Of a stretch of 64,000 bases of DNA, positions 53,783 through 63,370 are shown one piece after another. The stretch is taken from contig NZ_JAMZEG020000001.1 in NCBI RefSeq assembly GCF_024435075.2, positions 992,001 to 1,056,000 on the forward strand. Direction: 5' to 3'. Within the stretch, counting starts at the first letter, position 1; each line of letters opens with the position of its first letter. This DNA comes from Marinomonas maritima. Lineage in GTDB: Bacteria; Pseudomonadota; Gammaproteobacteria; Pseudomonadales; Marinomonadaceae. A model generated the notes under the pieces. It saw only the letters and a program-made list of their open reading frames with translations, did not search any database and was not told the origin of the DNA. Both the position numbers and the translations under genes were made by a program.

Positions 53783-55096
53783 CTAGTAGGATCGAGTGTC
53801 TGTAGGGAAGGCTCTAAGCTGATGAGTAACGGCTCGAGCACCTGGGTCTTGTATTGGAATGACTAAATGAATTGGGGTGTTTGGTGGCATGTAAGTGATG
53901 TCGAGAAAGTCTTTGTGCAAATAATCACTGGGTGCAAAGAGGCGAGCTGCAACGGGTAAGCCATTCAAATCAAAAAACTCGAGTGCGATTTTAGGCATAG
54001 GCTGAGAAAAATCACTGGTATTGGTAATAATGGCGTTTACCAGCAGTGTGTTTGGAATAGAGGGGTGGCTTTGTATGCGTACATGCTGAATCGTAATGGC
54101 GTTTATACTCTCAAATCTTGGTAGGACACAACCAGAGTAAGAGCAAATGGTTCTGTAAATGGATCGAAAGCTAGAAGAGCTGCTGCCTTCTACAAAGAAA
54201 TGCGTAGCAACTTGACCTGATAGCAAAGCGAGGCCCAGTAATGAAGCAAAAAACCACAACCAAGGGGGCGTGTTTTTTTTGCGAATAGAAGGCTCATTTT
54301 CTCCCAATAGGGGCGCTAGGCTTTGTTGGGCGGATAGTTGCTCAAGAATGCTGTGCTGGTTTTTAATATCAGATGGGCGAGTTTGTTCCGATGCGGTTTG
54401 CGCCAAAGAATGCAAAGCAACCATATAATCTGGCTCTTTGGTGGGCGCAGCCTGCTTACTGGCGGTTGTTTCAGGTGGCAACGTACTTTTCGCTGGTTTG
54501 TTGATAGAGGCGGCGCTCGATGTTGCTTTGAGAGCGGCTTCCACTTCGGCAAGCTCTACTTCCCATGGAGCGGGTTCGTCTTGCCTTTTTGCTTCAGTCT
54601 GCTTTGCTGCTTTTGCTTCAGTCTGCTTTGCTGCTTTTGCTTCAGTCTGCTTTGCTGCTTTTGCGGAAGAGTCTAATGGCTGCGGAGTCGCTTCATGGTA
54701 AGAGTCGTAGTTTGTTTCGGTAATAACGGGCTTTTCTTCGCCCAGTGGATTCAGGTCGTCATCATTGAATAAGGTATGCAGCCAGTCTGGATTGACTATT
54801 TCTTCCACTGGAGCAAGTCGAGAGTCGACTATTTTGTCTGTGCCCTTGGGTTCGAGAGGTAGATACGTGCTGTCTATTTGCGCTTTTTCTTTAGCCGTAG
54901 TGGTGTTTTTAGGTTGTTTTGTGTCTGCGGTGGACTTACTACTAAGCGTTGTTTTGTTGTCTGCTACTTTAGTGGCATCAAAAATATGAAAACATTGACC
55001 GCATCGGACTTTCCCCTTGGCCATGCTTAATACTTCATCGCTTACACGAAATGCGGTTGAACATTTAGGGCAACGTGTAATTAGGCTATTGGCCAT
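53783..55096 (-). CDS. Zinc-ribbon and DUF3426 domain membrane protein
   Basis: 437 residues: an N-terminal MJ0042-type zinc ribbon (ITRCPKCSTAFRV ... VRCGQCFHIFDA, residues about 7-42), a long, probably disordered acidic/Thr-rich middle, one membrane span (about 275-295, PPWLWFFASLLGLALLSG) and a DUF3426 C-terminal domain (about 300-430). A run of three 8-residue repeats (TEAKAAKQ) at about 145-170 comes from a 24-base DNA repeat. These proteins sit between prmA and dusB-fis in many gammaproteobacteria; no function is proven. Confidence 0.9.
   Translation of the reverse strand: MANSLITRCPKCSTAFRVSDEVLSMAKGKVRCGQCFHIFDATKVADNKTTLSSKSTADTKQPKNTTTAKEKAQIDSTYLPLEPKGTDKIVDSRLAPVEEIVNPDWLHTLFNDDDLNPLGEEKPVITETNYDSYHEATPQPLDSSAKAAKQTEAKAAKQTEAKAAKQTEAKRQDEPAPWEVELAEVEAALKATSSAASINKPAKSTLPPETTASKQAAPTKEPDYMVALHSLAQTASEQTRPSDIKNQHSILEQLSAQQSLAPLLGENEPSIRKKNTPPWLWFFASLLGLALLSGQVATHFFVEGSSSSSFRSIYRTICSYSGCVLPRFESINAITIQHVRIQSHPSIPNTLLVNAIITNTSDFSQPMPKIALEFFDLNGLPVAARLFAPSDYLHKDFLDITYMPPNTPIHLVIPIQDPGARAVTHQLRAFPTDTRSY
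54591..54662. repeat. Three tandem 24-base copies inside the DUF3426 gene
   Basis: The 24-base unit beginning GCTTCAGTCTGCTTTGCTGC occurs three times exactly, without spacers, so it is in frame and adds eight residues per copy. It is not a CRISPR. Confidence 0.95.
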
Positions 55097-55141
55097 GGAG
55101 TAGTATCTTCCTGTTCAAAACTGTACTAAATGAATGGAGTG

Positions 55142-56032
55142 TTATGCGTTTTTGGTGCCAACGATACGAACCCACTCTTCCCTTTCCGTAATCGATTCAA
55201 TCGTAAACCATTCTTGGTACGCTTGAATGACTTCCTCTGCTTGGTTGGCAAGTATGCCAGACAGTGCTAATTGACCACCGGTTTTAACCAGCGCAGAAAT
55301 GGTTGGCGCTAAGTGTGCAAGAGGGCCAGCAAGAATGTTAGCGACTACAATATCAGCTTGTAAGTCAGATTCATAAGGTGGCAACTTTATGTCTATCCGA
55401 CTTGGATCGATATTATTGCGTTGAGCATTTGCTTCGGTTGCTTGGACTGCTTGAGGGTCAATGTCGATACCAACCATGTTGTTAGCGCCAAGCAGCAAAC
55501 CTGCAATCCCAAGAATACCAGAGCCACAACCATAATCTATGATGGTTTTGTTTTGACAGTCGATACTGTCTAACCATTGCAGGCAAAGTGCCGTCGTCGG
55601 GTGAGTTCCTGTGCCAAAGGCTAATCCTGGGTCTAGCATCAAGGTGATGGCATCAGGATCAGGTACTTCACGCCAGCTTGGGCATACCCAGAGACGTTTG
55701 CCAAATTGGATTGGATGATAGCTGTCCATCCACTCTCTTTCCCAATCTTTGTCTTCAAGTATTTCAATTTTCATGTCGATGTCGGTTTCACCAAGGGATG
55801 TGGCTTTGTGTTCAACGACCGGGCGAATGTGTTCAATGTCCGCATCGGCTTCGAACAGGCCCGTGATTTTAGTGTTTTTCCACAATGGTGTTGTGTTTAA
55901 CTCTGGTTCGTACACTGGATCGTCATGAACATCTTCAAAAGTGACAACCATAGCGCCGCAGTCGAGAAGCGTGTCTTCGAAAGCAGGGACGTGATCTGGA
56001 GTGGTATGGATACGTATTTGAAGCCAAGGCAT
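55142..56032 (-). CDS. prmA: Ribosomal protein L11 methyltransferase
   Basis: 296 residues. The N-terminal substrate domain starts MPWLQIRIHTT as in E. coli PrmA, chosen as start over an upstream ATG at 56056 because of this match. The methyltransferase domain has FGTGTHPTTALCL, IDYGCGSGILGIAG and ANILAGPL. It trimethylates ribosomal protein L11. It lies in the common accC-prmA order. Confidence 0.96.
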   Translation of the reverse strand: MPWLQIRIHTTPDHVPAFEDTLLDCGAMVVTFEDVHDDPVYEPELNTTPLWKNTKITGLFEADADIEHIRPVVEHKATSLGETDIDMKIEILEDKDWEREWMDSYHPIQFGKRLWVCPSWREVPDPDAITLMLDPGLAFGTGTHPTTALCLQWLDSIDCQNKTIIDYGCGSGILGIAGLLLGANNMVGIDIDPQAVQATEANAQRNNIDPSRIDIKLPPYESDLQADIVVANILAGPLAHLAPTISALVKTGGQLALSGILANQAEEVIQAYQEWFTIESITEREEWVRIVGTKNA

Positions 56033-56105
56033 AAAGTGGAGTCCAACAATAAACAAAACAAGAATAGAATAGCGAAGCTTGGTGCGAGAGGCGAGAGGAA
56101 AATGA

Positions 56106-56140
56106 TTGCCTCTAGTGATTTATGTCATCACTAGAGGCAA
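56106..56140 (-). terminator. Hairpin between accC and prmA
   Basis: A 13-bp perfect stem TTGCCTCTAGTGA with TCACTAGAGGCAA around a 9-base loop; no strong T run, so it may act as an attenuator or stabiliser rather than a complete terminator. Confidence 0.7.
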
Positions 56141-56151
56141 AGCGACAGCCT

Positions 56152-57492
56152 TTATAGGCCGAGTTTTTTCTCTAAGTAATGGATATTAACGCCACCAGCA
56201 ATGAAATTAGCGTCATTTGCTAGTTCTTTTTGTAGCTCTATATTGGTTTTAATACCATCGATGAATGTTTCATCTAGAGCGCCGGAAAGGCGTTTTAAAG
56301 CAGCGGTACGGTCTGGCGCATGGCAAATGATTTTGGCGATCATAGAATCATACGTTGGCGGAACGGTGTAGCCACTGTACAAATGAGAGTCAACACGAAC
56401 ACCCATGCCACCTGGCGCGTGGAAGTAGTCCACTCTACCTGGGCATGGCATGAACGTTTTAGAGTCTTCCGCATTGATACGAGATTCAACGGCGTGACCG
56501 TTTAGCTTGATATCTTCTTGCTTCATTGACAGCTTCAAACCACTGGCAATACGAAGCTGTTCTTTCACAATATCAACACCCGTTACCATTTCAGTCACTG
56601 GATGCTCAACCTGAACGCGTGTGTTCATTTCAATAAAGTAGAAACGGCCATCTTCATACAAGAATTCGAACGTACCGGCGCCGCGGTAATTAATCTTGAT
56701 ACAGGCGTCTACACAGGCTTTAAAGCAAGCTTGGCGTGATGTCTCATCAAGCATTGGTGCTGGCGCTTCTTCCAATACTTTCTGATGACGGCGTTGTAAT
56801 GAACAATCTCGGTCATACAAATGAACCGCGTTGCCTTGGCCATCAGCCAGTATTTGTACTTCTACGTGACGAGGGTTTTGTAGGAATTTTTCCATATAAA
56901 CCGTGCTGTCACCGAAGTAAGAACCTGCTTCAGATTGTGTGATGCTAATGGATTTTAGTAGGCTGCCTTCGTTGTGAACAACGCGCATACCACGACCACC
57001 ACCACCGGCAGCGGCTTTTATAATGACAGGAAAGCCAATTTCATTAGCGACACGAATACACTCTTCAGGATCCGTCGGTACTGGACCGTTTGAGCCTGGA
57101 ACCGTTGGTACTCCCGCTGCTTTCATTGCTTTAATGGCAGACACTTTATCGCCCATTAAGCGAATTGTTTCTGCTTTAGGTCCGATGAAAGTAAAGCCAG
57201 AGCGTTCAACTTGCTCTGCGAAATCGGCATTCTCTGCAAGGAAACCATAGCCTGGGTGAATAGCAGACGTGTCTGTCAATTCTGCCGCACTGATGATTGC
57301 AGGAATATTTAAATAGCTTTGTGCTGAGGGATTTGGCCCTATGCAGATAGACTCGTCTGCAAGGCGCACGTGTAACAAGTCGCGGTCAACTTTAGAATGA
57401 ACCGCAACAGTTTTGATACCGAGCTCTTTACACGCACGTAAAATACGTAGCGCGATTTCGCCTCGGTTAGCAATCAATACCTTATCGAGCAT
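56152..57492 (-). CDS. accC: Acetyl-CoA carboxylase, biotin carboxylase subunit
   Basis: 446 residues of ATP-grasp biotin carboxylase. Motifs: VLIANRGEIALRILRACKEL, AIHPGYGFLAENADFA, the glycine-rich KAAAGGGGRGMRVV and EMNTRVQVEHPVTEM. It carboxylates the biotin on AccB for fatty acid synthesis. It begins 21 bases after accB. Confidence 0.98.
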   Translation of the reverse strand: MLDKVLIANRGEIALRILRACKELGIKTVAVHSKVDRDLLHVRLADESICIGPNPSAQSYLNIPAIISAAELTDTSAIHPGYGFLAENADFAEQVERSGFTFIGPKAETIRLMGDKVSAIKAMKAAGVPTVPGSNGPVPTDPEECIRVANEIGFPVIIKAAAGGGGRGMRVVHNEGSLLKSISITQSEAGSYFGDSTVYMEKFLQNPRHVEVQILADGQGNAVHLYDRDCSLQRRHQKVLEEAPAPMLDETSRQACFKACVDACIKINYRGAGTFEFLYEDGRFYFIEMNTRVQVEHPVTEMVTGVDIVKEQLRIASGLKLSMKQEDIKLNGHAVESRINAEDSKTFMPCPGRVDYFHAPGGMGVRVDSHLYSGYTVPPTYDSMIAKIICHAPDRTAALKRLSGALDETFIDGIKTNIELQKELANDANFIAGGVNIHYLEKKLGL

Positions 57493-57513
57493 GATGAAAC
57501 CTACTGCTTTGGA

Positions 57514-57960
57514 TTAAATGATAGTAATAAGTGGCTGATCGAATTCAACTGGTTCGCCGTCTTCAACAAGAATAGCGCCAATTGTGCCAGACTTATCAGC
57601 TTCAATTTGGTTCATCATTTTCATTGCTTCAACGATACAGATTGTATCGCCAGCATTCACTTTTTGGCCAACTTCAATAAAAGACTTAGCACCTGGTGCA
57701 GAAGACTTGTAGTAAGTGCCGACCATAGGAGAGTTAACGATATGTCCTGCTATCGCGGCTGGTGCTTCAGGAGCCGCCGTAGGGGCAACTGGAGCAGGCG
57801 CTTGTGCTTGTGGTGCCATCATTGGAGCAGTCATTTGTGCCATAACAGGGGCACCACCACGACTAATGCGAACGGCTTCTTCGCCTTCTTTAATTTCAAT
57901 CTCGTAGACGTTGGATTCTTCTAAAAGCTCGATTAGTTTTTTGATTTTACGAATGTCCAT
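57514..57960 (-). CDS. accB: Acetyl-CoA carboxylase biotin carboxyl carrier protein
   Basis: 148 residues: an N-terminal domain, an Ala/Pro-rich flexible linker (about 38-70) and a biotinyl domain with the biotinylated lysine K114 in VEAMKMMNQIEAD. It leads accB-accC. The aroQ gene that often precedes accB is not present here. Confidence 0.97.
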   Translation of the reverse strand: MDIRKIKKLIELLEESNVYEIEIKEGEEAVRISRGGAPVMAQMTAPMMAPQAQAPAPVAPTAAPEAPAAIAGHIVNSPMVGTYYKSSAPGAKSFIEVGQKVNAGDTICIVEAMKMMNQIEADKSGTIGAILVEDGEPVEFDQPLITII

Positions 57961-58185
57961 GATTACTCTCTTCTGTCTGTATTTGTGGCTCAGTGTTTGT
58001 GTCAGTCACTGACTATTATAATTCTGCTTACGTTATTCTGTAACAGAGCTTTTATAAAATACATTTTGTAAAAGCTGGTAACCCGAAATTATCGATAAAA
58101 AGCGTGATATTGTCCAGTTATGCGGCAAAAAAACCTAAAAATGTTTGCACTGGTTGTTTTTTAATCTTTTGTAAATCATCTTGTT

Positions 58186-60021
58186 TTATCGATAAATAAT
58201 GGTATCTAAACGATCTATCAGAGAGCGTTTAGTTGGCTCGCCCATCAAACTGAGTTCTTTTCGCTCTTTTCCTTCAGTGTCTAAAAAAACCAAAGAGGGT
58301 GGCCCAAATAAATTGAACTGTTTCATTAAAGCTTGGTTGTTGGTTGAGTTTTCTGTCACATCGACCCTAATCAGCCGTACCTTATCAAGACGCGGTAACA
58401 CCTCGGCAGATACAAACATTTCTTCTAGTACTTTGCAGCTGATGCACCAATCTGCATAAAGGTCTAACACAATAGGGCGAGAGTCTTGACTCGCAATAAT
58501 AGCATCGAGCTCTTCCAAGCTGGTGATAGTGGCATCAAACACTCTTATATCTTCGTTTATATGTGTTGAGGTTGAGGATAACTTTTTCAAGGGCTGTAAC
58601 GGACTGCTGCTGCCGGTCAAACCACCGATAAACTCAGTGGTTCCAAGAAGGAAAAATCCTAATGCCAAAAACCAGCGAAAAGGGTGTGAGGAAACGTGAT
58701 GTGCTCGGTGAATAAAGTAACTGCTCACAGCAATCGCTAAAAAGCTCCATAAATACAAATGGCTACTGATAGGTAACCAGCGAGTAATTAACCAAATGGA
58801 CATTGCGAGCAGTGCAAACCCCATGAACACTTTAATGTCATGCAGCCATTCACCACTTTTGGGCAGTACCTTCGGGCCGAATAGGCCAACTAATAATAGT
58901 GGAACACCCATGCCGAGCGCCATGATAAACAGCATTATCGCGCCATACCACGCATCACCTTGGCTACTTATATACAGAAGTGTTCCTGCTAATGGCGCCG
59001 AAACACAAGGTGACACAATTAACGTCGAAAACACCCCAGCCAGAAAAATACTTATGCTCGATTTCCACGCAGAATCCGAAGGTTTACTGGTCATTTGTAG
59101 TCGTTGTTGCCATGCTGTTGGTAGTCTTAATTCATAAACACCAAACATTGCTAAAGCGAGTACAACAAAAAGAAGGGCGCTGACGATCAATAAAATAGGG
59201 TTTTGTAATTGTGCTTGTAAATTCAGTTGAGTGCCGAAAATACCGACTAATCCACCAATGGTGGCATAAGTCAGTGCCATGGCTAAAACATAAACCAAAC
59301 TGTAATAGAATGCGCCTAATTTCGAATGGCGAGTGCCAATGACAATTGCGCTGACAATAGGCACCATCGGAAGGACGCAAGGCGTGAACGATAAGAGTAA
59401 GCCCAGTCCAAATAAAACCGTTAAAGTGATCCATGGGCTGCTTGTTTGGAGTAGTTGAGTCACGGATTGAGCTTCAGAAGGTAAAACAAGCTTGTCTTTT
59501 GAAGCCGTGGGCGTGTTGATAACTTGAGAGCCTAAAAGGCTTTTTGGTGCCTCCGAAGATAAGGCTGGCACAGTGAATTGTATGGGCATTTTCTGTGGCG
59601 CATAGCATAGCCCCTTATCAGCACAGCCTTGATAAGAAAGGAATCCATTAATTTGGGTACCAGCAGCAAGCTTAATATCATAATAAATAGGCAGAGTGAG
59701 TTGGTGACGATAAACCGTGACGTCACCATAATAAGCATCCTGTTTGCTTTCGCCGACCGGAAATGCAGAAAAATGCAGGTTATCGGCCTGTTCGCCAGAC
59801 AAACTAAACTGTTCTTGATATAAATAGTAACCGTCACTAATCTGCCACGTCGCTAACATTTTACCGTCTTTAGGGGCCGATGTTGAGAGTTGAAAAGCTT
59901 GCTCAACAGGCAAAAACTCTGGCTGGGAAAGCGATGTCGTAGGAGCAAAAGTGAAAGCTTGAGATGTACTGTGAAGTGTTAGTAAGAACAATAGAGCAAA
60001 TAGGCGCATAAAAATCTTCAA
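58186..60021 (-). CDS. dsbD: Thiol:disulfide interchange protein DsbD
   Basis: 611 residues: signal peptide, periplasmic alpha domain with cysteines in YQGCADKGLCYAP, eight-span beta domain with TPCVLPMVPIV and SPCVSAPLAG, and a thioredoxin-like gamma domain with ADWCISCKV. It carries electrons from cytosolic thioredoxin to periplasmic DsbC and cytochrome c maturation. The full cysteine set is present. Upstream, to 60126, is its promoter region. Confidence 0.97.
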   Translation of the reverse strand: MKIFMRLFALLFLLTLHSTSQAFTFAPTTSLSQPEFLPVEQAFQLSTSAPKDGKMLATWQISDGYYLYQEQFSLSGEQADNLHFSAFPVGESKQDAYYGDVTVYRHQLTLPIYYDIKLAAGTQINGFLSYQGCADKGLCYAPQKMPIQFTVPALSSEAPKSLLGSQVINTPTASKDKLVLPSEAQSVTQLLQTSSPWITLTVLFGLGLLLSFTPCVLPMVPIVSAIVIGTRHSKLGAFYYSLVYVLAMALTYATIGGLVGIFGTQLNLQAQLQNPILLIVSALLFVVLALAMFGVYELRLPTAWQQRLQMTSKPSDSAWKSSISIFLAGVFSTLIVSPCVSAPLAGTLLYISSQGDAWYGAIMLFIMALGMGVPLLLVGLFGPKVLPKSGEWLHDIKVFMGFALLAMSIWLITRWLPISSHLYLWSFLAIAVSSYFIHRAHHVSSHPFRWFLALGFFLLGTTEFIGGLTGSSSPLQPLKKLSSTSTHINEDIRVFDATITSLEELDAIIASQDSRPIVLDLYADWCISCKVLEEMFVSAEVLPRLDKVRLIRVDVTENSTNNQALMKQFNLFGPPSLVFLDTEGKERKELSLMGEPTKRSLIDRLDTIIYR

Positions 60022-60126
60022 TCAGATTGAACGTGTTGTTTAAATATAACATGCATGTTTCATCATATTCGATGGTCAGTGTAGACTACCAATCCACCTT
60101 AAAGTTGCCAATCGCAAGGGGACAAA

Positions 60127-60942
60127 TTGAGTAAAAACCAAGTATATTTTCTATTTATGGCACTTTTCCTTACAGGGTGTCAGACAAATATCGCACCCTC
60201 GGAGCAAGGCGAACCACGACAAGAGAAAGTTTCTGAGCCTGATCCTAAATCGGCATCGGCGGAGCTAGCACCGGTAATCAATGTGCCCGATATGAAGAAA
60301 ACTACCGCCATTTCACCAGAGCAAATAAAGTCGAGAGCAGCTAAACGCTTGACGTTGAGTTTAATTGCACAAGGTGAAGATGCGCTGTCTGCGGATCGAC
60401 TTTTAACGCCAGAAGACGACAACGCTAATTTATATTTCCAAGCAGCATTAGGCCGCGACCCAGGTAACTTTAGAGCGATTCAGGGGATTGCGGCGATTGT
60501 GGATGTATATACTCAGTGGGCGTGGGATGCAGCAAGAAGCCGAGATTATATTCAATCCGCTCGATATTTAGAGTACGCTCGTTCGGTTAATCCAGAAGAC
60601 CCTGTTATTGTCGAAATGACCTCACGTGTCAAGGATCTGAAAGCAAAGCGTGAGCATGCTGCAAAGGTAGTTTCTAAAAAATCAGAGCCCAAAGAACCAC
60701 AAGTTGGACAATATTTTTTGCCAGAAACACTTTTTAGTTTGAGTGAAGATGAGATAATTGCACAAATTCAGCCTATTATAGACGAGGTTGCAAAAACAGA
60801 GCAGTCAATCGAAATTTACTGGCCAAATGACAAACAAGCGCGGTTGATTTATCAGATAATCAACAGTCGCATTACAGCATTTCGTGTTCGTGCGATGACC
60901 TATCATCGTGCTGATTACATGGTGGAATTAAAACAAGATTAA
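60127..60942 (+). CDS. Lipoprotein with a helical-repeat-like domain, unknown function
   Basis: 271 residues from a TTG start at 60127, supported by AAGGGG five bases before it; no ATG fits. The lipobox is LTGC (about residues 15-18). The middle (about 95-170; YFQAALGRDPGNFRAIQGIAA, ARYLEYARSVNPEDPVIVEM) looks like tetratricopeptide-type helices. It ends 12 bases before the DUF2333 gene, and both should share one transcript. The pair is known in related bacteria without a known role. Confidence 0.8.
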   Translation: MSKNQVYFLFMALFLTGCQTNIAPSEQGEPRQEKVSEPDPKSASAELAPVINVPDMKKTTAISPEQIKSRAAKRLTLSLIAQGEDALSADRLLTPEDDNANLYFQAALGRDPGNFRAIQGIAAIVDVYTQWAWDAARSRDYIQSARYLEYARSVNPEDPVIVEMTSRVKDLKAKREHAAKVVSKKSEPKEPQVGQYFLPETLFSLSEDEIIAQIQPIIDEVAKTEQSIEIYWPNDKQARLIYQIINSRITAFRVRAMTYHRADYMVELKQD

Positions 60943-60954
60943 GGTAGGTCAATA

Positions 60955-61971
60955 ATGTCGTGGGTAACGAATAAATTACAGGGTTTAACGCCAAGTATTA
61001 ACTTTTCAGGTATGGGGAAAATCGCCGTATCTGCCGTACTGGTTGTCGCTGTGCTGTTGACCTTTTTGGGTATGTATTGGAGCAGTGAGCCAGATCAATT
61101 TGACGTGGTGTCCTCCGCGAAAGAAAAAGCGGCAGAGCAAGGGTATTTAAACAACAGTAAAAAACTGGTTGAAGGCTATACGACCGCTAGTACGCTGCAC
61201 ACCATTATTGAAACATTGCTGGATAAGCCCGGTGGTTTTATCACCAATGATGTTATGCCACCAGGCCTTTTTATGGACAATATGCCAGCGTGGGAATTTG
61301 GCGTATTGGTACAGTCACGAGATTTGGCTAGGGCTTTTCGTAAAGAATTTAGCCGGTCACAATCACAATCCACAGAAGACGTGAACTTAAAAATAGCAGA
61401 ACCACAATTTAACTTTGATACCAAAAGCTGGGCATTACCATCCAGTGAAAGCGAATACCGTCGTGGTAATAAAGAATTGATGGAATACCTAAATCGTTTG
61501 GCGGGTACCACGAATAATAAAGCACAATTTTATGCACGTGCTGATAACCTTTCGGATTGGTTGTCTGACGTTAGTACTCGTTTAGGCAGTTTGTCTCAGC
61601 GTTTATCCGCAAGTGTGATAGATGACGAGCCTCAATTGGAATCGGATGAGAACAGTCGTTATGTGCGTACACCTTGGTCTAAAGTCGACGATGTTTTCTA
61701 TGAAGCACGCGGTACAAGCTGGGCCTTGGTTCACATGCTTCGAGCGGTAGAAGTGGACTTCTTTTTTACCTTACAGGATAAAAATGCCCTTGTTAGCTTA
61801 CGTCAAATCATTCGTGAACTAGAAGCAACCCAAGCCAATGTTTGGTCACCATTCATCCTAAATGGCAGTGGTTTTGGCGTATTGGCTAACCATTCTTTAG
61901 TCATGGCGTCGTACGTTTCTCGTGCTAATACAGCGATTATCGACCTTCGTCGTTTGCTTGAACAAGGCTAG
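60955..61971 (+). CDS. DUF2333 family inner membrane protein
   Basis: 338 residues: one membrane span near the N-terminus (about 22-45, KIAVSAVLVVAVLLTFLGMYW) and a large periplasmic part of the DUF2333 type (GFITNDVMPPGLFMDNMPAWEFGVL, ARAFRKEFSRSQSQS, YARADNLSDWL). The function is unknown. It ends 10 bases before the acetyltransferase. Confidence 0.92.
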   Translation: MSWVTNKLQGLTPSINFSGMGKIAVSAVLVVAVLLTFLGMYWSSEPDQFDVVSSAKEKAAEQGYLNNSKKLVEGYTTASTLHTIIETLLDKPGGFITNDVMPPGLFMDNMPAWEFGVLVQSRDLARAFRKEFSRSQSQSTEDVNLKIAEPQFNFDTKSWALPSSESEYRRGNKELMEYLNRLAGTTNNKAQFYARADNLSDWLSDVSTRLGSLSQRLSASVIDDEPQLESDENSRYVRTPWSKVDDVFYEARGTSWALVHMLRAVEVDFFFTLQDKNALVSLRQIIRELEATQANVWSPFILNGSGFGVLANHSLVMASYVSRANTAIIDLRRLLEQG

Positions 61972-61981
61972 CGCGGCGTTT

Positions 61982-62485
61982 ATGTCAATGAACAATAACA
62001 GGGTTATTCGTCCGGCCATGTTGGATGATGCCCCTGTTATATTGGATATTTTTCAGCAATGCGACCGGTTTGCCAGCACAGGCTATCGACAAGATAATAT
62101 TAACTTAATTGATGTAATGGACTGGCTAGAAAGCGTCACAGACAAACATCCCCTGCTGGTGCTTGAAGAGCAGGGCATCGTTATCGCTTGGTGCTCTGTC
62201 GAAGCCTTTTATGGTTTACCTGCCTTTGATACCGCCTGTGAAATTAGCTTCTACGTCTTACCAAATTGGCAGGGTCAAGGCATCGGAACTCAGCTATTTC
62301 GTCATCTAGAAACAAACCGCACCGCACTTGGTTTTACCCACCTTATTGCCTATGTCTATTCCAGCAACCTCAACAGCCAAGGCTTCTTCAAACGCCAAGG
62401 ATTTGATGAATGGGGTTTATTACCAAACATCGCCCAGAATGAAAACATCACAGAAGATGTATACCTTCTTGGAAGACAGTTTTAG
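61982..62485 (+). CDS. GNAT-family N-acetyltransferase
   Basis: About 167 residues from ATG 61982 (or 61988), which lies just after the DUF2333 stop codon; the in-frame ATG at 61922 would overlap it. The acetyl-CoA motif is WQGQGIGTQLFRHLE (about 93-107), followed by YSSNLNSQGFFKRQGFDEWG. It is closest to phosphinothricin-acetyltransferase-like enzymes; the substrate is not known. Confidence 0.88.
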   Translation: MSMNNNRVIRPAMLDDAPVILDIFQQCDRFASTGYRQDNINLIDVMDWLESVTDKHPLLVLEEQGIVIAWCSVEAFYGLPAFDTACEISFYVLPNWQGQGIGTQLFRHLETNRTALGFTHLIAYVYSSNLNSQGFFKRQGFDEWGLLPNIAQNENITEDVYLLGRQF

Positions 62486-62516
62486 TTCTTCAAGTATATT
62501 TGTTCCCTCTCAATGA

Positions 62517-62749
62517 CTTTGTATTCCCGACCTTTATTCCGCTCTGCTGAGCGGGTAACTTTTATCCAGATCCATAAAAGTAACCAAAAGGTCTCTTTAA
62601 GGTCTTTAATGCCTGATTTTCTTCATAAGAGCATGATTGCTTCCTACGCTCCTTTTATCGTAAGGCATGGATTGTTTATTTGGTGAGAGATGACTCGTCA
62701 AACAATGACTCTGAAACGCCATAAAGTCGCGCAACGTTGTTGCGTCGAA
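62517..62749. repeat. Structured repeat element, copy A
   Basis: About 233 bp, about 80 percent like copy B in the same direction. It contains CCGCTC-TGCT-GAGCGG, a GGTAAC...GTAACC arm pair, a middle segment TTTAATGCCT, and at its end CGCAAC-GTT-GTTGCG. No long frame of coding character. Consistent with a dispersed non-autonomous repeat family. Confidence 0.85.
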
Positions 62750-62784
62750 GCCGCTTCTTTAGTTTATATGGTTCCATTCAAACG

Positions 62785-63015
62785 CTTTGTATCCCCGACC
62801 TTTCTTCCGCTCTGCTGAGCGGGTTACTTTTTGCTAGCGCCCAAAAAGTAACCAAAAATTCGCTTTAAGATCTTTAATGCCTCATTTCTTTCATCGAAGA
62901 ATAACTTTTCCTACGCTCTAGAGCAGTAAGGCATAGATTGTTCTTTTAGTAAGATTTAAACCTTCAAACAATGACTCTGAAACTCCATAAAGTCGCGCAA
63001 CTTCGTTGCGTCGAA
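62785..63015. repeat. Structured repeat element, copy B
   Basis: About 231 bp. Same order of parts as copy A, with a perfect 12-bp hairpin GGTTACTTTTTG/CAAAAAGTAACC at 62822-62853, the CCGCTC hairpin and the CGCAAC...GTTGCG end. It is followed by a pentamer repeat (ACTGC, three and a half copies, 63015-63033). Confidence 0.85.
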
Positions 63016-63033
63016 CTGCACTGCACTGCACTG

Positions 63034-63370
63034 AAAATTAAAACGCAATTAATGTGTAGATATACAGTCTATTTTTGAAATGAACGCATTTTTGCGCGTT
63101 TAGCCATTTTAAATAAACCAGTTGTGCGTGTTTTGTACTGGTAGAAAGTAATAAAGTCTTTCAGTATCAATGAATAAGATTATCGACCGCCGAAATAACG
63201 CGCTGTGGATAAATGAAATAACACGCATGCTCGTTTTTTTTGTTTTAATTTTTATGAATATCTTTATTAAATGTATATTATTCAGATGATTGTGAAGGTG
63301 TTGAAAGGGATTTAATATTGTCTAAATACGCATGCGCATTAACAAAATGTTAGGTTTTAAGGAGAGTTCG
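63034..63370. other. AT-rich region upstream of the putative cassette gene
   Basis: No coding frame. GTTGAAA at 63300-63306 fits six of seven positions of an integron core site (GTTRRRY) and could mark the left cassette boundary. AAGGAG at 63359-63364 is the ribosome-binding site of the next gene. Confidence 0.35.

Noticed and set aside
54591..54662. Possible CRISPR array
   Set aside because: The three 24-base copies are adjacent without spacers and stay in frame inside a gene.
54338..54676. Plus-strand frames over the 24-base repeat (Cys/Phe-rich proteins)
   Set aside because: They are the antisense of the DUF3426 gene; the repeat only makes them look patterned.
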